The notes under the pieces: model-generated
What the model saw: only the letters and a program-made list of their open reading frames with translations
Databases searched by the model: none
What the model was told of the DNA's origin: nothing
Made by a program: the position numbers and the translations under genes
From: Veillonella parvula
GTDB lineage: Bacteria; Bacillota; Negativicutes; Veillonellales; Veillonellaceae
Length of the DNA: 64,000 bases
NCBI RefSeq assembly: GCF_036456085.1
Contig: NZ_CP138632.1
Span: 62,001 to 126,000 of the forward strand
Reading direction: 5' to 3'
Part shown: piece by piece, positions 25,721 through 34,644 of the stretch
Numbering within the stretch: position 1 is the stretch's first letter
How the letters are laid out: each line of letters begins with the position of its first letter

Positions 25721-26743
25721 ATGGACTATTTTGACTATTCATATAAACATAAATATATAGAGTTTAGCAGTAACATATATAGGGTTAGTACATATCATTA
25801 CAACTGGCATGCAGAAACAGAGATTTTTATCTTGTTAAAAGGTAGTGTTGAGATGAGTTGCAATGGTGAGGTTTTTACGTTGAAACCTCTTGATGTCGTG
25901 ATTATCTCTCCTCAAGTGGGGCATGCAACATTAGCCCTCGAAGAGGATGCTATAGCCTTTGTTATTCATGTAGGTAACGAGTTCTATCAACAGTATGATC
26001 CGGATTTTGGATCGTACCAATTTGTTTTGCGTTCAGATGATAGTACGCGTCATAACGAATTCTTTACAACCTTACGCCATCATGCTGCTATGACGATGTT
26101 GTTGATGACTAAAGGTGAAAGCCCAGTACATCGAATGTGGATAGAACACCATTACTTAGCTTTGGCCGGTGATGTATTTAGAGAATTTAATCCTATAAAA
26201 AAGGTTTATGAAAATGCTAGACCTGGCGATATAAAACCGGCATCTTTTGATAAAATGATTGCCTATATTGATGAGCATTATGAGCAGAAAATAGAGTTAG
26301 AAGATATTGCTAAAATTGGAGGCTATAATATTGCCTATACATCGCAGTTTTTTAAACGGCAAATGGGGATTTCATTTGTTGAGTATGTCTTGAGGTTAAG
26401 AATCCGTGACGCTACTGTTCGCTTAGCTAGTACGGATGAGGCTGTCGCAAGAATTGCAAGCGATTGTGGATTTGCAGATGTGAAAGCCTTTAATGTGGCT
26501 TTTAAAAAACACTTTAATATGACCCCCACAGAATATCGTAAGCAAGTCAAAAGCATTGGGCGTAAAACCGTCTTACAAGATTGGAAAGAAATTATTTCTG
26601 TAGACAATCAAGATGTTCTTGATGTATTGCATTCATTCTTGTCGTATGAAGATGATTCCCGAGCTAAGAGCGAATTGGAATTTATGAGCAAAAAATTGGA
26701 ATCTTTGAAAGAAAAGTTAGCCGATGTAGTAAAGGATTTATAA
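25721..26743 (+). CDS. AraC-family regulator, copy 1, with C-terminal coiled-coil extension
   Basis: 340 residues. The N-terminal cupin-like sensor domain (YHYNWHAETEIFILLKG to HATLALEEDAIAFVIHVG) occupies about residues 20-90. The AraC DNA-binding domain with two helix-turn-helix units is at about 180-285 (IELEDIAKIGGYNIAYTSQF and VARIASDCGFADVKAFNVAF). About 55 more residues follow, beginning IGRKTVLQDWKEII and ending in a charged coiled-coil-like helix; this tail is unusual. About two-thirds of residues are shared with the AraC protein at 27573. The ATG follows AGGGAG. A terminator and the AGTTATAT-type promoter of the SemiSWEET gene lie downstream, so it likely controls that promoter class; the effector is unknown. 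Confidence 0.86.
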   Translation: MDYFDYSYKHKYIEFSSNIYRVSTYHYNWHAETEIFILLKGSVEMSCNGEVFTLKPLDVVIISPQVGHATLALEEDAIAFVIHVGNEFYQQYDPDFGSYQFVLRSDDSTRHNEFFTTLRHHAAMTMLLMTKGESPVHRMWIEHHYLALAGDVFREFNPIKKVYENARPGDIKPASFDKMIAYIDEHYEQKIELEDIAKIGGYNIAYTSQFFKRQMGISFVEYVLRLRIRDATVRLASTDEAVARIASDCGFADVKAFNVAFKKHFNMTPTEYRKQVKSIGRKTVLQDWKEIISVDNQDVLDVLHSFLSYEDDSRAKSELEFMSKKLESLKEKLADVVKDL

Positions 26744-26890
26744 TTGGGTTTTATGATAACTATATTTTTATTGTGACTATATTCTTATGATAAGAGTTTG
26801 GGAAGCAAATTATTTTGATGAATTTATGACACATATAGAAAGATTAGAATTGGGTAAATTTCTATATCAAGAAACCCTATAAAGTTATTG

Positions 26891-26926
26891 AAAAAGCACT
26901 ACTGTTGATAAGTAGTGCTTTTTTAT
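26891..26926 (+). terminator. Intrinsic terminator after AraC copy 1
   Basis: AAAAGCACTACT pairs with AGTAGTGCTTTT, then TTTT. A diverged copy is at 28729-28766. Confidence 0.85.
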
Positions 26927-27037
26927 ATGTGCTTTCTAGGTGGATTTATATATAAATTCACCCTGAAAATACAATAAATCGAGAGAAATCTATTTTTTCC
27001 GTTGATTTTACTATAAAAATTACCTTTTAATTTGGAT

Positions 27038-27064
27038 AGTTATATTCACTAAACTGAGTAGAAT
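27038..27064 (+). promoter_or_regulatory. SemiSWEET promoter, AGTTATAT class
   Basis: AGTTATAT, 13 bp, -10 TAGAAT. Directly upstream is TTTGGAT and a TTTTAC...AAAATTA stretch shared with the ttdA promoter. Lack of a -35 box fits activator dependence. Confidence 0.7.
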
Positions 27065-27113
27065 ATATTTCATCAGGAGTAAAAAATTAGTAAATTATAA
27101 TTTTGGAGGATAT

Positions 27114-27380
27114 ATGAATCAAGTAAAATTTATGGAAAACGTAGGTAAAGTTGCAACTGTTACTGCTGTAGCTATGTATGTATCTTACTTCCCACAAATC
27201 ATGCATAACCTAGCTCATCCAGGTACTGGCGATTGGATTCAACCACTTGTAGCTGCAATCAACTGTACATTATGGGTAGCGTATGGTTTGTTTAAAGAAC
27301 ATAGAGATATTCCAGTAGCATTAGCCAATGCACCAGGTATCTTCTTTGGCTTAGCAGCAGCTATTACAGCGGTTATGTAA
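27114..27380 (+). CDS. SemiSWEET-type transporter
   Basis: 88 residues with three membrane helices, the length of bacterial SemiSWEETs, which dimerise and carry sugars down their gradient. The PQ motif is in MYVSYFPQIMHNL, and the conserved WIQPLVAAINCTLWVAYGL and ALANAPGIFFGL follow. The ATG comes after TTGGAGGA. The promoter belongs to the AGTTATAT class shared with the cupin and ttdA genes. A sugar substrate would be odd if this is Veillonella, which ferments organic acids, so another small polar substrate should be considered. Confidence 0.84.
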   Translation: MNQVKFMENVGKVATVTAVAMYVSYFPQIMHNLAHPGTGDWIQPLVAAINCTLWVAYGLFKEHRDIPVALANAPGIFFGLAAAITAVM

Positions 27381-27440
27381 TTTTAAGAATAGATATATAA
27401 TGCTATAGAAACATAAAACTATAAATTATTGACATGTAAA

Positions 27441-27522
27441 ATAAGATTACTGTTGACCGTTGCTAATTATATATATCATAATGAATGCATCCCTTTGATT
27501 AATAAGGGGTGCATTTTTTATG
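27441..27522 (+). repeat. Remnant of the cupin-gene end and terminator (duplicated copy)
   Basis: Aligns by eye with 25351-25430: shared words include TGTTGACCGT, ATATATCATAAT, AATGCATCCCTT and AAGGGGTGCATTTT. No cupin frame remains before it. The hairpin part (27483-27519) can still terminate the SemiSWEET transcript. Confidence 0.75.
27483..27519 (+). terminator. Intrinsic terminator after the SemiSWEET gene
   Basis: AATGCATCCCTT pairs with AAGGGGTGCATT, followed by TTTTT; a copy of the cupin-gene terminator. Confidence 0.85.
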
Positions 27523-27572
27523 TAAATAATTGAGAGGTATTTGTTTGATTTTATGAGGGGTGTTACGTTGTC

Positions 27573-28601
27573 ATGGATTACTTTCACTATACCTATAAAC
27601 ACAATCATATAGATTTCAATAGTGATATATACAAGGTTAGTACATATCATTACAACTGGCATAGTGGTGTAGAAATCTTGATTTTGCTAAAAGGCAGAAT
27701 CGATATGAGTTGTAATAGTGAGGTTTTCACAATGGAACCGCTTGATACAATTATCATTTCACCTCAAGTAGGTCATGCTACGTTGGCGTTGGAAGAAGAT
27801 ACGACAGCTCTTGTTATTCATGTCGGAAAGGATTTCTTTCAGCAGTTTGATCCTAACTTTGGAATGTATCAATTTGTATTACGTTCTGATGAAAGTAATC
27901 GGTACAACTCTTTCTTTACCACATTGCGTCATCATGCGGCTATGATGATGTTATTGATGGTGAATGGTGAAAGTCCTACTAATCGATTAGATGTGGAGTA
28001 TCATTATTTATCTTTAGTTAGCGATATATATAAAGAAATTAATAAGGTTAAATCTATTCATGTACATACAAAGCCTGTCGATATAACAGTAGCCACCTTC
28101 GATAAAATGATTGCTTATATAGATGAGAATTATCAGCAAAAAATTGAATTAGAAAATCTTGCAAAGATAGGTGGCTATAATGTGAACTATACATCACAAT
28201 TTTTTAAACGCCAATTAGGTGTCTCCTTCCTTGAATATGTATTACGATTAAGATTGAGGGAGGCTACAGTTCGTTTAGTTAATTCTAATGATGCAGTTGC
28301 ACATATTGCAAGTAGCTGTGGTTTTGCGGATATTAAAGCTTTTAATGTAGCTTTTAAAAAACATTTCCATACCACGCCATCTGAATATCGTAAGCAAGCA
28401 AACGAAATAGGACGTAAAACAAAATTACATGATTGGAAGGAAATTATATCAACACAAGAACAGGATATTATAGAGATACTACAATCTTGTTTACCATATC
28501 AAGATGATTCTACTAATAAGATTAGATTAGAAGTGGCTAATCAAAAGTTAAATGACGTTAGAGAACAACTTGAGATGGTTGTAAAAAAATTACAAGATTA
28601 A
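27573..28601 (+). CDS. AraC-family regulator, copy 2, upstream of tartrate dehydratase genes
   Basis: 342 residues. Same architecture as copy 1: cupin-like sensor (YHYNWHSGVEILILLKG), AraC DNA-binding domain (IELENLAKIGGYNVNYTSQF and VAHIASSCGFADIKAFNVAF) and the same extra C-terminal segment starting IGRKTKLHDWKEII. GAGGGG lies 12 bases before the ATG, a little far. The sensor domain differs more than the DNA-binding domain, as expected if the two paralogs read related sites but different ligands. Position directly before ttdA suggests control of tartrate or related acid use. Confidence 0.86.
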   Translation: MDYFHYTYKHNHIDFNSDIYKVSTYHYNWHSGVEILILLKGRIDMSCNSEVFTMEPLDTIIISPQVGHATLALEEDTTALVIHVGKDFFQQFDPNFGMYQFVLRSDESNRYNSFFTTLRHHAAMMMLLMVNGESPTNRLDVEYHYLSLVSDIYKEINKVKSIHVHTKPVDITVATFDKMIAYIDENYQQKIELENLAKIGGYNVNYTSQFFKRQLGVSFLEYVLRLRLREATVRLVNSNDAVAHIASSCGFADIKAFNVAFKKHFHTTPSEYRKQANEIGRKTKLHDWKEIISTQEQDIIEILQSCLPYQDDSTNKIRLEVANQKLNDVREQLEMVVKKLQD

Positions 28602-28728
28602 CTGGTATTGTTATATACCATTGTAACTGATTATAGTTGCATATTTTTGAGATTAAATTTGAGCGGATATACAATCATTAGGTTTAGGTGATTTTGTATA
28701 TTTGTTAATCCTATTAAAATATATGGTG

Positions 28729-28766
28729 AAAGAGCACTACGATCCGATGGTAGTGTTCTTTTTTTG
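28729..28766 (+). terminator. Intrinsic terminator after AraC copy 2
   Basis: AAGAGCACTAC pairs with GTAGTGTTCTT, then TTTTT; related in sequence to the terminator after AraC copy 1. Confidence 0.85.
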
Positions 28767-28880
28767 TACAATCATATAGGTGAAATTGTATTTTTTTAAT
28801 GGGTTAAAAGAGAATAATTAAGGAAATTTTGTATGTGTTTAACAGACTTTTACCATTGAAAATGAACTTGTAAATTGGAT

Positions 28881-28907
28881 AGTTATATCCTAAAAAAAGA
28901 GTACAAT
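28881..28907 (+). promoter_or_regulatory. ttdA promoter, AGTTATAT class
   Basis: AGTTATAT, 13 bp, -10 TACAAT, preceded by AAATTGGAT as in the SemiSWEET promoter. Confidence 0.7.
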
Positions 28908-28985
28908 GAAATCATCGAAAGGAGCTAAGGTTTCGAAACATAAATAATCACGTCTTAAATAATGAAGTCCATTTGGAGGTTTACG

Positions 28986-29888
28986 ATGAGTACGAAGGAA
29001 CAACAAGTACAAGAAATGACAAATAAGATAGCTAATTTCATTTCTTATATGGCAAAGGTATTGCCTGATGATGTACAAGAAAAAATTCATGAATTGGCAC
29101 AGGATGAAAAAAATCCTATGGCCAAATCTATTTATGAAACAATGCAACACAATATGGATTTAGCAGCTCAGCTTAATCGTCCTTCTTGTCAAGATACTGG
29201 TGTATTACAATTTTGGGTAAAGGTTGGATCTAATTATCCCTTACTAGGAGAATTAGAAGATATTCTAAGAGAAGCAACTTATAAGGCTACACAAGAGGCT
29301 CCATTACGATTGAACTGTGTAGAAACTTTTGATGAGTTTAATACTGGTAAAAATATTGGCCTCACTGCACCTTATATTCACTGGGATATCATTCCTGGTC
29401 GCGATGATGTAGAAATCTTCCCTTATATGGCTGGTGGCGGTTGTTCCTTGCCAGGATCCGGTAAAACATTGATGCCAGGCGAAGGCTATGAAGGTGTTGC
29501 TAAGTTTGTTCTTGATTTGATGACAAGCTATGGCTTGAATGCGTGTCCTCCACTATTGGTAGGTGTAGGGATTGCTACAACTATTGATACCGCTGCGGGA
29601 TTATCTAAAAAGGCATTAATGCGTCCTGTATCTTCAAAAGCACCTAATGAAAAAGCGGCTTACATGGAACAATTATTAGAGGATGGCATAAATAAAATTG
29701 GTATTGGACCTCAAGGTATGGGTGGGGATAAAACTGTATTAGGTGTGAATATTGAACATGGTACACGTCATCCATCTGTTATTTCTTGTGCTGTTAGTGT
29801 AGGTTGTTGGAATCATCGCCGCGGCGTTCTCGTCTTTGACAAGGATGGTAATTGCACAGTTAAATCTCATAAAGGAGTGACATTATAA
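28986..29888 (+). CDS. ttdA: L(+)-tartrate dehydratase, alpha subunit
   Basis: 300 residues. Together with TtdB it dehydrates tartrate to oxaloacetate using an oxygen-sensitive [4Fe-4S] cluster. Candidate cluster cysteines are in [19 protein letters not shown] and [11 protein letters not shown]. The overall order, including EIFDE-like [18 protein letters not shown] and [14 protein letters not shown], follows TtdA of enterobacteria more closely than the fused class I fumarases. The ATG at 28986 follows TTGGAGG. ttdB starts at the last base of its stop codon. A fumarase role remains possible. Confidence 0.85.
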   Translation: MSTKEQQVQEMTNKIANFISYMAKVLPDDVQEKIHELAQDEKNPMAKSIYETMQHNMDLAAQLNRPSCQDTGVLQFWVKVGSNYPLLGELEDILREATYKATQEAPLRLNCVETFDEFNTGKNIGLTAPYIHWDIIPGRDDVEIFPYMAGGGCSLPGSGKTLMPGEGYEGVAKFVLDLMTSYGLNACPPLLVGVGIATTIDTAAGLSKKALMRPVSSKAPNEKAAYMEQLLEDGINKIGIGPQGMGGDKTVLGVNIEHGTRHPSVISCAVSVGCWNHRRGVLVFDKDGNCTVKSHKGVTL

Positions 29889-30499
29889 TGGCTAAGAAAA
29901 TATTAACTACACCAATTCAAAAATCTGATTTAGAAGGCATTAAGCCAGGTGATGTGATTTATTTGACTGGGCATATTACAACTAGTCGTGATATGGGCCA
30001 TCGTCGTGTGGTAGAAGAAGGTAAAACGCTACCAGTTGATGTTAAAGATGGGGCTATACTTCATGCAGGACCAATTATTCGCACTATAAGCGATAATGAA
30101 TTTGAAGTTGTATCTGTAGGTCCTACTACATCTATGCGTATGGAAAAATTCGAATATGAATTTGTTAAAAAGACGGGGGTACGTCTCATTGTAGGTAAAG
30201 GCGGTATGGGTCCTGAAACAGCACGTGCCTGCAAAGATTTTGGTGCACTACACTGTGTATTCCCTGCAGGCAATGCCGTACTTGCAGCTACAGAAGTCGA
30301 AAAAGTAGAATCTGCTAATTGGCGTGAATTAGGTATGTGTGAGACTTTGTGGACTTTTAAGGTTAAAGAATTTGGTCCGCTCATCGTATCTATTGATGCA
30401 GACGGTAATAACTACTTTGAAAATAAAAAAGTAGAATACAATGCGAAGAAAGAAGAAGTGTTAGAAGAGATTTATAAACACGTAAGCTTCATTAAATAA
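29888..30499 (+). CDS. ttdB: L(+)-tartrate dehydratase, beta subunit
   Basis: 203 residues, the expected length. Conserved blocks are [56 protein letters not shown] and [14 protein letters not shown]. The ATG overlaps the ttdA stop by one base and AAAGGAG lies ahead of it. It forms the swivelling partner of the alpha subunit. A strong hairpin terminator follows 24 bases after the stop, before the carrier gene. Confidence 0.86.
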   Translation: MAKKILTTPIQKSDLEGIKPGDVIYLTGHITTSRDMGHRRVVEEGKTLPVDVKDGAILHAGPIIRTISDNEFEVVSVGPTTSMRMEKFEYEFVKKTGVRLIVGKGGMGPETARACKDFGALHCVFPAGNAVLAATEVEKVESANWRELGMCETLWTFKVKEFGPLIVSIDADGNNYFENKKVEYNAKKEEVLEEIYKHVSFIK

Positions 30500-30522
30500 T
30501 CTCATTGTGAGCTTAACTTAAT

Positions 30523-30560
30523 AGGGGGATTATACGGATTTTGTACAATCCTCCTTTTTT
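30523..30560 (+). terminator. Terminator between ttdB and the carrier gene
   Basis: A 13-bp stem (AGGGGGATTATAC with GTACAATCCTCCT, one G-T pair) and TTTTTT. It may reduce carrier expression relative to ttdAB or mark separate transcripts. Confidence 0.88.
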
Positions 30561-30601
30561 GTACCCTTTTTTAGGTATATTACACGTATTGGGAGGTATA
30601 T

Positions 30602-31870
30602 ATGGATACGAGTGTAATGATAACTCTTGGCTTCTTGGTATTTGCCATCGTCATGTTTGCGTGGGAGAAAATCCCTTTGTCTATTACCGCTATGGTTGTA
30701 GCAGTAGGCCTACACTTAAGTGGGGTATTATCCGCTAAAGAAGCGTTCGCAGGTTTTGTGGATCCAAACGTCTTACTATTTATGGGCATGTTTGTAATTG
30801 GTGAAGCTTTCTTTGCAACAGGTGTCGCTGTAGGTGTAGGTAATGTAGTTCATAAGTTTGCTAAAACTGAAACATCCTTGCTCGTTGCAGTTATGATGAT
30901 TACAGGTGTTTTATCTGGCTTCTTATCTAATACTGGTACAGCTGCTGTACTGATTCCTGTAATTATCGGTATTTGTAAAAAGAGTGGTTTTAAACAAACT
31001 AAGTTATTGATGCCTCTCGTATTTGCGGCAGCCATGGGTGGTAATATCTCACTTATCGGTGCTCCTGGTAACATGATTGCTCAAGCAGGATTACAACAAG
31101 CAGGCTTAGGTTCTTTTAATTTCTTTGATTATGGTTTAGTAGGCTTACCAATCCTTATCGTAGGTACTATATTCTATGCTACAATTGGTAAACGTTTCTT
31201 ACCAGATGCTCCAAGCCACCAACCAGATGGTGCTTTTGAAGGTAATGATGATTATAGTCATGTGCCATCTTGGAAGAAATGGACTGCTGCGATTATATTG
31301 ATTCTGACAGTCGTTGCTATGATTTTTGAAAAACAATTAGGTGTAAAACTTTATGTAAGTGCTTGGATAGGTGCGCTTGTTTTAGTAGCTACTAATGTTA
31401 TTAGCGAAACGGCAGCTGTTAAATCTATCGACATGAAAACAATTATGCTATTTGCTGGTTCTATGGCTCTCGGTGATGCAATGGTAAAAACTGGTACTGG
31501 TAGTGTAATTGCTGACATTATTGTTAATAGTCTTGGAGCAAGCCCATCTCCAATCGTTGTGTTAGTAGTAATCTTTGTGCTTGGTGTGTTTATGACAAAC
31601 TTTATGTCTAATACAGCTACTTGTGCTTTACTAGTTCCAATCGGTCTTAGCCTAGCTTCTCAACTTGGCTTCGATCCTAAAGCAGTTCTTGCAGCTATCG
31701 TAATTGCAAGCTCCTTGGCATATGCAACACCAATTGGTATGCCTGCCAACACTATGGTATACAACATAGCTGGCTATAGCTTCATGGATTATGTGAAAGC
31801 TGGTTTACCACTTATCGTTGTATCTAGTATCGTAGCACTTATTTTACTTCCAATCCTATTCCCATTCTAA
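30602..31870 (+). CDS. SLC13/DASS-type anion permease, likely di- or tricarboxylate carrier
   Basis: 422 residues, highly hydrophobic with about 11-12 membrane segments. Two repeats each carry a hairpin-like motif: SGFLSNTGTAAVLIPV and TNFMSNTATCALLVPIG, the SNT/N-T-A signature of the DASS/IT superfamily. A conserved proline-rich end (YATPIGMPANTMVYNIAGYS) is typical. Position after ttdAB suggests tartrate, malate or succinate exchange. The ATG follows GGGAGG. A terminator ends the unit. Confidence 0.83.
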   Translation: MDTSVMITLGFLVFAIVMFAWEKIPLSITAMVVAVGLHLSGVLSAKEAFAGFVDPNVLLFMGMFVIGEAFFATGVAVGVGNVVHKFAKTETSLLVAVMMITGVLSGFLSNTGTAAVLIPVIIGICKKSGFKQTKLLMPLVFAAAMGGNISLIGAPGNMIAQAGLQQAGLGSFNFFDYGLVGLPILIVGTIFYATIGKRFLPDAPSHQPDGAFEGNDDYSHVPSWKKWTAAIILILTVVAMIFEKQLGVKLYVSAWIGALVLVATNVISETAAVKSIDMKTIMLFAGSMALGDAMVKTGTGSVIADIIVNSLGASPSPIVVLVVIFVLGVFMTNFMSNTATCALLVPIGLSLASQLGFDPKAVLAAIVIASSLAYATPIGMPANTMVYNIAGYSFMDYVKAGLPLIVVSSIVALILLPILFPF

Positions 31871-31895
31871 TAAGATAAGTATTTGGTATATATTG

Positions 31896-31930
31896 AAAGC
31901 CCTGATGTATATTTACGTCAGGGCCTTTTC
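31896..31930 (+). terminator. Intrinsic terminator after the carrier gene
   Basis: AAGCCCTGA pairs with TCAGGGCCTT, followed by TTTTC. Confidence 0.8.
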
Positions 31931-32146
31931 TTGCTTACCTGCATATATTGTGCTTGTTTTGTTATATATTAGATAGATTACTAAATTTGTTAGACATAAG
32001 TATTAGACATTAGAGAAACTTTCACATATAATAGAGTAATGTAAGTGTACAAATATACATTCACAGTAGACATATATTACAAAACGTATACGTCTATCTA
32101 ATAGTTGTTATATAGGTTTATGTGGCCATGGTGCCGAGGAGGCTTT

Positions 32147-33817
32147 ATGTTAAGCGATATTGAGATTGCCCAACAGAATAGAATGGAAAAGATTCAGGTT
32201 ATTGCCAATAAATGTGGGTTAACACCTGATGACATTGAACAATATGGTCATTATAAAGCTAAAATTTCTTTTGATGCTATTCGTCGTTTAGAATCTAAAC
32301 CAGATGGCAAATTGGTGCTAGTCACAGCGATTACGCCAACACCAGCAGGGGAAGGTAAGTCTACAACGAGCATTGGTCTCGTACAAGGCTTACAAAAAAT
32401 CGGTAAAAATGCAATTGCTACATTACGTGAGCCATCCTTAGGACCTGTTTTTGGGATTAAAGGTGGTGCAGCAGGTGGCGGTTATGCTCAAGTTGTACCT
32501 ATGGATGACATCAATCTTCATTTTACAGGTGATATGCATGCTATTACAGCGGCTAACAATTTATTATCCGCTATGATCGATAACCATATCCATCAAGGAA
32601 ATGAATTGCAAATCGATTTGCGTCAATTATCATGGACTCGTGTTCTAGATATGAATGACCGTGCTCTTCGCAATGTGACAGTTGCACTCGGTGGTAAAGT
32701 ATGTGGGTTCCCTAGAGAAGATCACTTCATGATTACTGTAGCTTCTGAAATCATGGCTATTCTTTGCTTAGCTAAGGACTTAGAAGATTTGAAAGCACGG
32801 TTTGGTCGCATCGTTATCGGTTGTAACTTAGCAGGTGATCCTATTTATGTTCATCAACTTGGATGCCAAGGTGCGATGGCACTTCTTATGAAAGATGCTA
32901 TTAAACCAAATCTTGTACAAACATTAGAACATACACCGGCTATCGTTCACGGCGGTCCATTTGCAAATATTGCTCATGGTTGTAACTCCATTGTAGCTAC
33001 AAAACTAGGACTTAAACTTGGTGATATCGTAGTTACTGAAGCCGGCTTTGGCGCTGACTTGGGTGCTGAAAAGTTCCTTGATATTAAATGCCGATACGGC
33101 GATATTTTCCCTGATGCAATCGTCATCGTAGCTACATTACGAGCTCTTAAAATGCATGGTGGTGTACCAAAACAAGAGTTGAATACAGAAAATGTTGAAG
33201 CCGTGACTAAAGGTTTCAGCAACTTACAAAAAGCAATTGAAAACATGCGTTATTTCAATGTGCCTGTATTAGTGGCAATCAATAAATTTGCTAGCGATAC
33301 AGATGCAGAAATTGCTGAGTTGACTCGCCTATGTGATGAGTTTGGCGTGCCTGTAGAGCTTAATGAATGTTGGGAAAAGGGTGGCGAAGGCGGCACTGAT
33401 ATGGCGAAAAAAGTTGTAGAGTTACTTGAAGGCCCTAAGCCAACACCTAAATTCGTATATGAGTTAGAAGATAGTTTAGAGGACAAAGTTAATAAAATCG
33501 TTAAAACTATTTATGGTGGCGATGGTGTTATCTTTACGGACAAAGCGAAAAAGCAAATTAAACAATTAGCAGATTGGGGCCTTGATCGTTTGCCTGTATG
33601 TATGGCGAAAACGCAATACTCCTTATCCGATAATCCAGCACTCTTAGGAGCTCCAACAGGCTTTACAATTACTGTATCCGATATTCGTGTTGCTAATGGG
33701 GCAGGCTTTATCGTGTGTCGTACAGGTGACGTAATGGTCATGCCGGGCCTTCCTAAACGTCCTGCTGCTCTTAATATGGATATCGAAGCAGACGGCACAA
33801 TTAAAGGCTTGTTCTAA
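32147..33817 (+). CDS. fhs: Formate-tetrahydrofolate ligase
   Basis: 556 residues, the normal size. It makes 10-formyl-THF from formate, THF and ATP. The P-loop [16 protein letters not shown] and the blocks [19 protein letters not shown] and [15 protein letters not shown] are diagnostic. The ATG at 32147 follows GAGGAGG; the open frame upstream includes that site. The cyclodeaminase gene is 29 bases downstream. Formate from pyruvate cleavage or purine breakdown could enter one-carbon metabolism here. Confidence 0.96.
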   Translation: MLSDIEIAQQNRMEKIQVIANKCGLTPDDIEQYGHYKAKISFDAIRRLESKPDGKLVLVTAITPTPAGEGKSTTSIGLVQGLQKIGKNAIATLREPSLGPVFGIKGGAAGGGYAQVVPMDDINLHFTGDMHAITAANNLLSAMIDNHIHQGNELQIDLRQLSWTRVLDMNDRALRNVTVALGGKVCGFPREDHFMITVASEIMAILCLAKDLEDLKARFGRIVIGCNLAGDPIYVHQLGCQGAMALLMKDAIKPNLVQTLEHTPAIVHGGPFANIAHGCNSIVATKLGLKLGDIVVTEAGFGADLGAEKFLDIKCRYGDIFPDAIVIVATLRALKMHGGVPKQELNTENVEAVTKGFSNLQKAIENMRYFNVPVLVAINKFASDTDAEIAELTRLCDEFGVPVELNECWEKGGEGGTDMAKKVVELLEGPKPTPKFVYELEDSLEDKVNKIVKTIYGGDGVIFTDKAKKQIKQLADWGLDRLPVCMAKTQYSLSDNPALLGAPTGFTITVSDIRVANGAGFIVCRTGDVMVMPGLPKRPAALNMDIEADGTIKGLF

Positions 33818-33846
33818 TAGAAAGTGTTTTTACATGAGGCTATGTT

Positions 33847-34464
33847 ATGAAATTAGTAGAACAACGAGTAATAGATTTTGTGGCTGCTACTGCCTCTAAA
33901 GCGCCAACGCCAGGTGGTGGTGCTATTGCGGCATTGACTGCCGCAACGGGGGCGGCTTTAGCAGAAATGGTAGCAAACCTTACATTTGGTAAAAAAGGTT
34001 ATGAAGCGGTTCAGACCGAAATGGAGGAGCTTCAAGCTAAAGCAGAAGCGATTCGCAAGCGCATGCTCGAATTATCTCAAGCTGATGCAGATGTATTTAA
34101 TATCTTTATGAACGCCTTAGGATTGCCAAAGAATACAGATGAAGAAAAGGCTGCGCGTACAGCTGCTATTCAACAAGCATACAAAGATGCTGCTATGGTA
34201 CCTTTTGAAATTGGAGAATTAGCGAATCAAATATTTGATTTAGCAGAATTAGCCTCTCGTAAGGGGAATCAAAACCTTATTACAGATGGTATTATTGCGG
34301 CTATTAATGCGCGTGCTGCAGTGAAATCGGCTTTTTTGAATGTGCGTATTAATTTATCTGGTATTAAAGATGAAAGTTTTGTAGCAGAACTAACATCTAA
34401 GATGTATGCCATTGAAAAAGATCTTGATGTTAAAGAGTCGTCTATCATAGGGTTATATGAATAA
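33847..34464 (+). CDS. Cyclodeaminase/cyclohydrolase-family protein (one-carbon metabolism)
   Basis: 205 residues, a helical FTCD_C/FchA-type protein. The N-terminal APTPGGGAIAALTAATGAALAEM motif is diagnostic. Members are formimino-THF cyclodeaminase or methenyl-THF cyclohydrolase (FchA of acetogens); linkage to fhs suggests folate interconversion, and formimino-THF from purine or glycine breakdown could be a substrate. The ATG has only a weak ribosome-binding site (GAGGC). A terminator lies 67 bases downstream. Confidence 0.86.
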   Translation: MKLVEQRVIDFVAATASKAPTPGGGAIAALTAATGAALAEMVANLTFGKKGYEAVQTEMEELQAKAEAIRKRMLELSQADADVFNIFMNALGLPKNTDEEKAARTAAIQQAYKDAAMVPFEIGELANQIFDLAELASRKGNQNLITDGIIAAINARAAVKSAFLNVRINLSGIKDESFVAELTSKMYAIEKDLDVKESSIIGLYE

Positions 34465-34530
34465 TAAGAGATTATAATATAAATCGAATAATATAACCGA
34501 GCAAACTATAAAAGTTCGGGAAATAATATA

Positions 34531-34577
34531 AAGAGAGCCTATTAATACATATAAAATAATAGACTCTCTTTTTTCTA
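34531..34577 (+). terminator. Intrinsic terminator after the cyclodeaminase gene
   Basis: AAGAGAGCCTATTA pairs with TAATAGACTCTCTT (one G-T), then TTTT. A small hairpin (CCGA/TCGG) lies just before it. Confidence 0.85.
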
Positions 34578-34644
34578 TTGTTATAATCCGAACGATAGTG
34601 TAAAATAAATGGGTGATATTTCGAGGCTTTATGTAGGAGACATT

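Larger units (their letters stand above)
26744..27113 (+). other. Intergenic region: AraC1 terminator and SemiSWEET promoter
   Basis: 370 bases containing the terminator at 26891-26925 and the promoter at 27038-27064. A 31-codon open frame (26787-26882, starting MIRVWEANYF) has no ribosome-binding site and is not called. The remainder is AT-rich with no recognised element. Confidence 0.6.
28602..28985 (+). other. Intergenic region: AraC2 terminator and ttdA promoter
   Basis: 384 bases with the terminator at 28729-28766 and the promoter at 28881-28907. The ~75-base leader after the promoter has no recognised structure. No gene was seen. Confidence 0.6.

Noticed and set aside
26787-26882. A 31-codon open frame after AraC copy 1
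   Set aside because: No ribosome-binding site; too short to judge; not seen in the second copy of the duplication.
34465-34644. Possible purine or xanthine riboswitch before NCS2 copy 1
   Set aside because: Small hairpins and a TATAATCC word occur, but the conserved three-way junction and loop sequences of purine riboswitches are absent.
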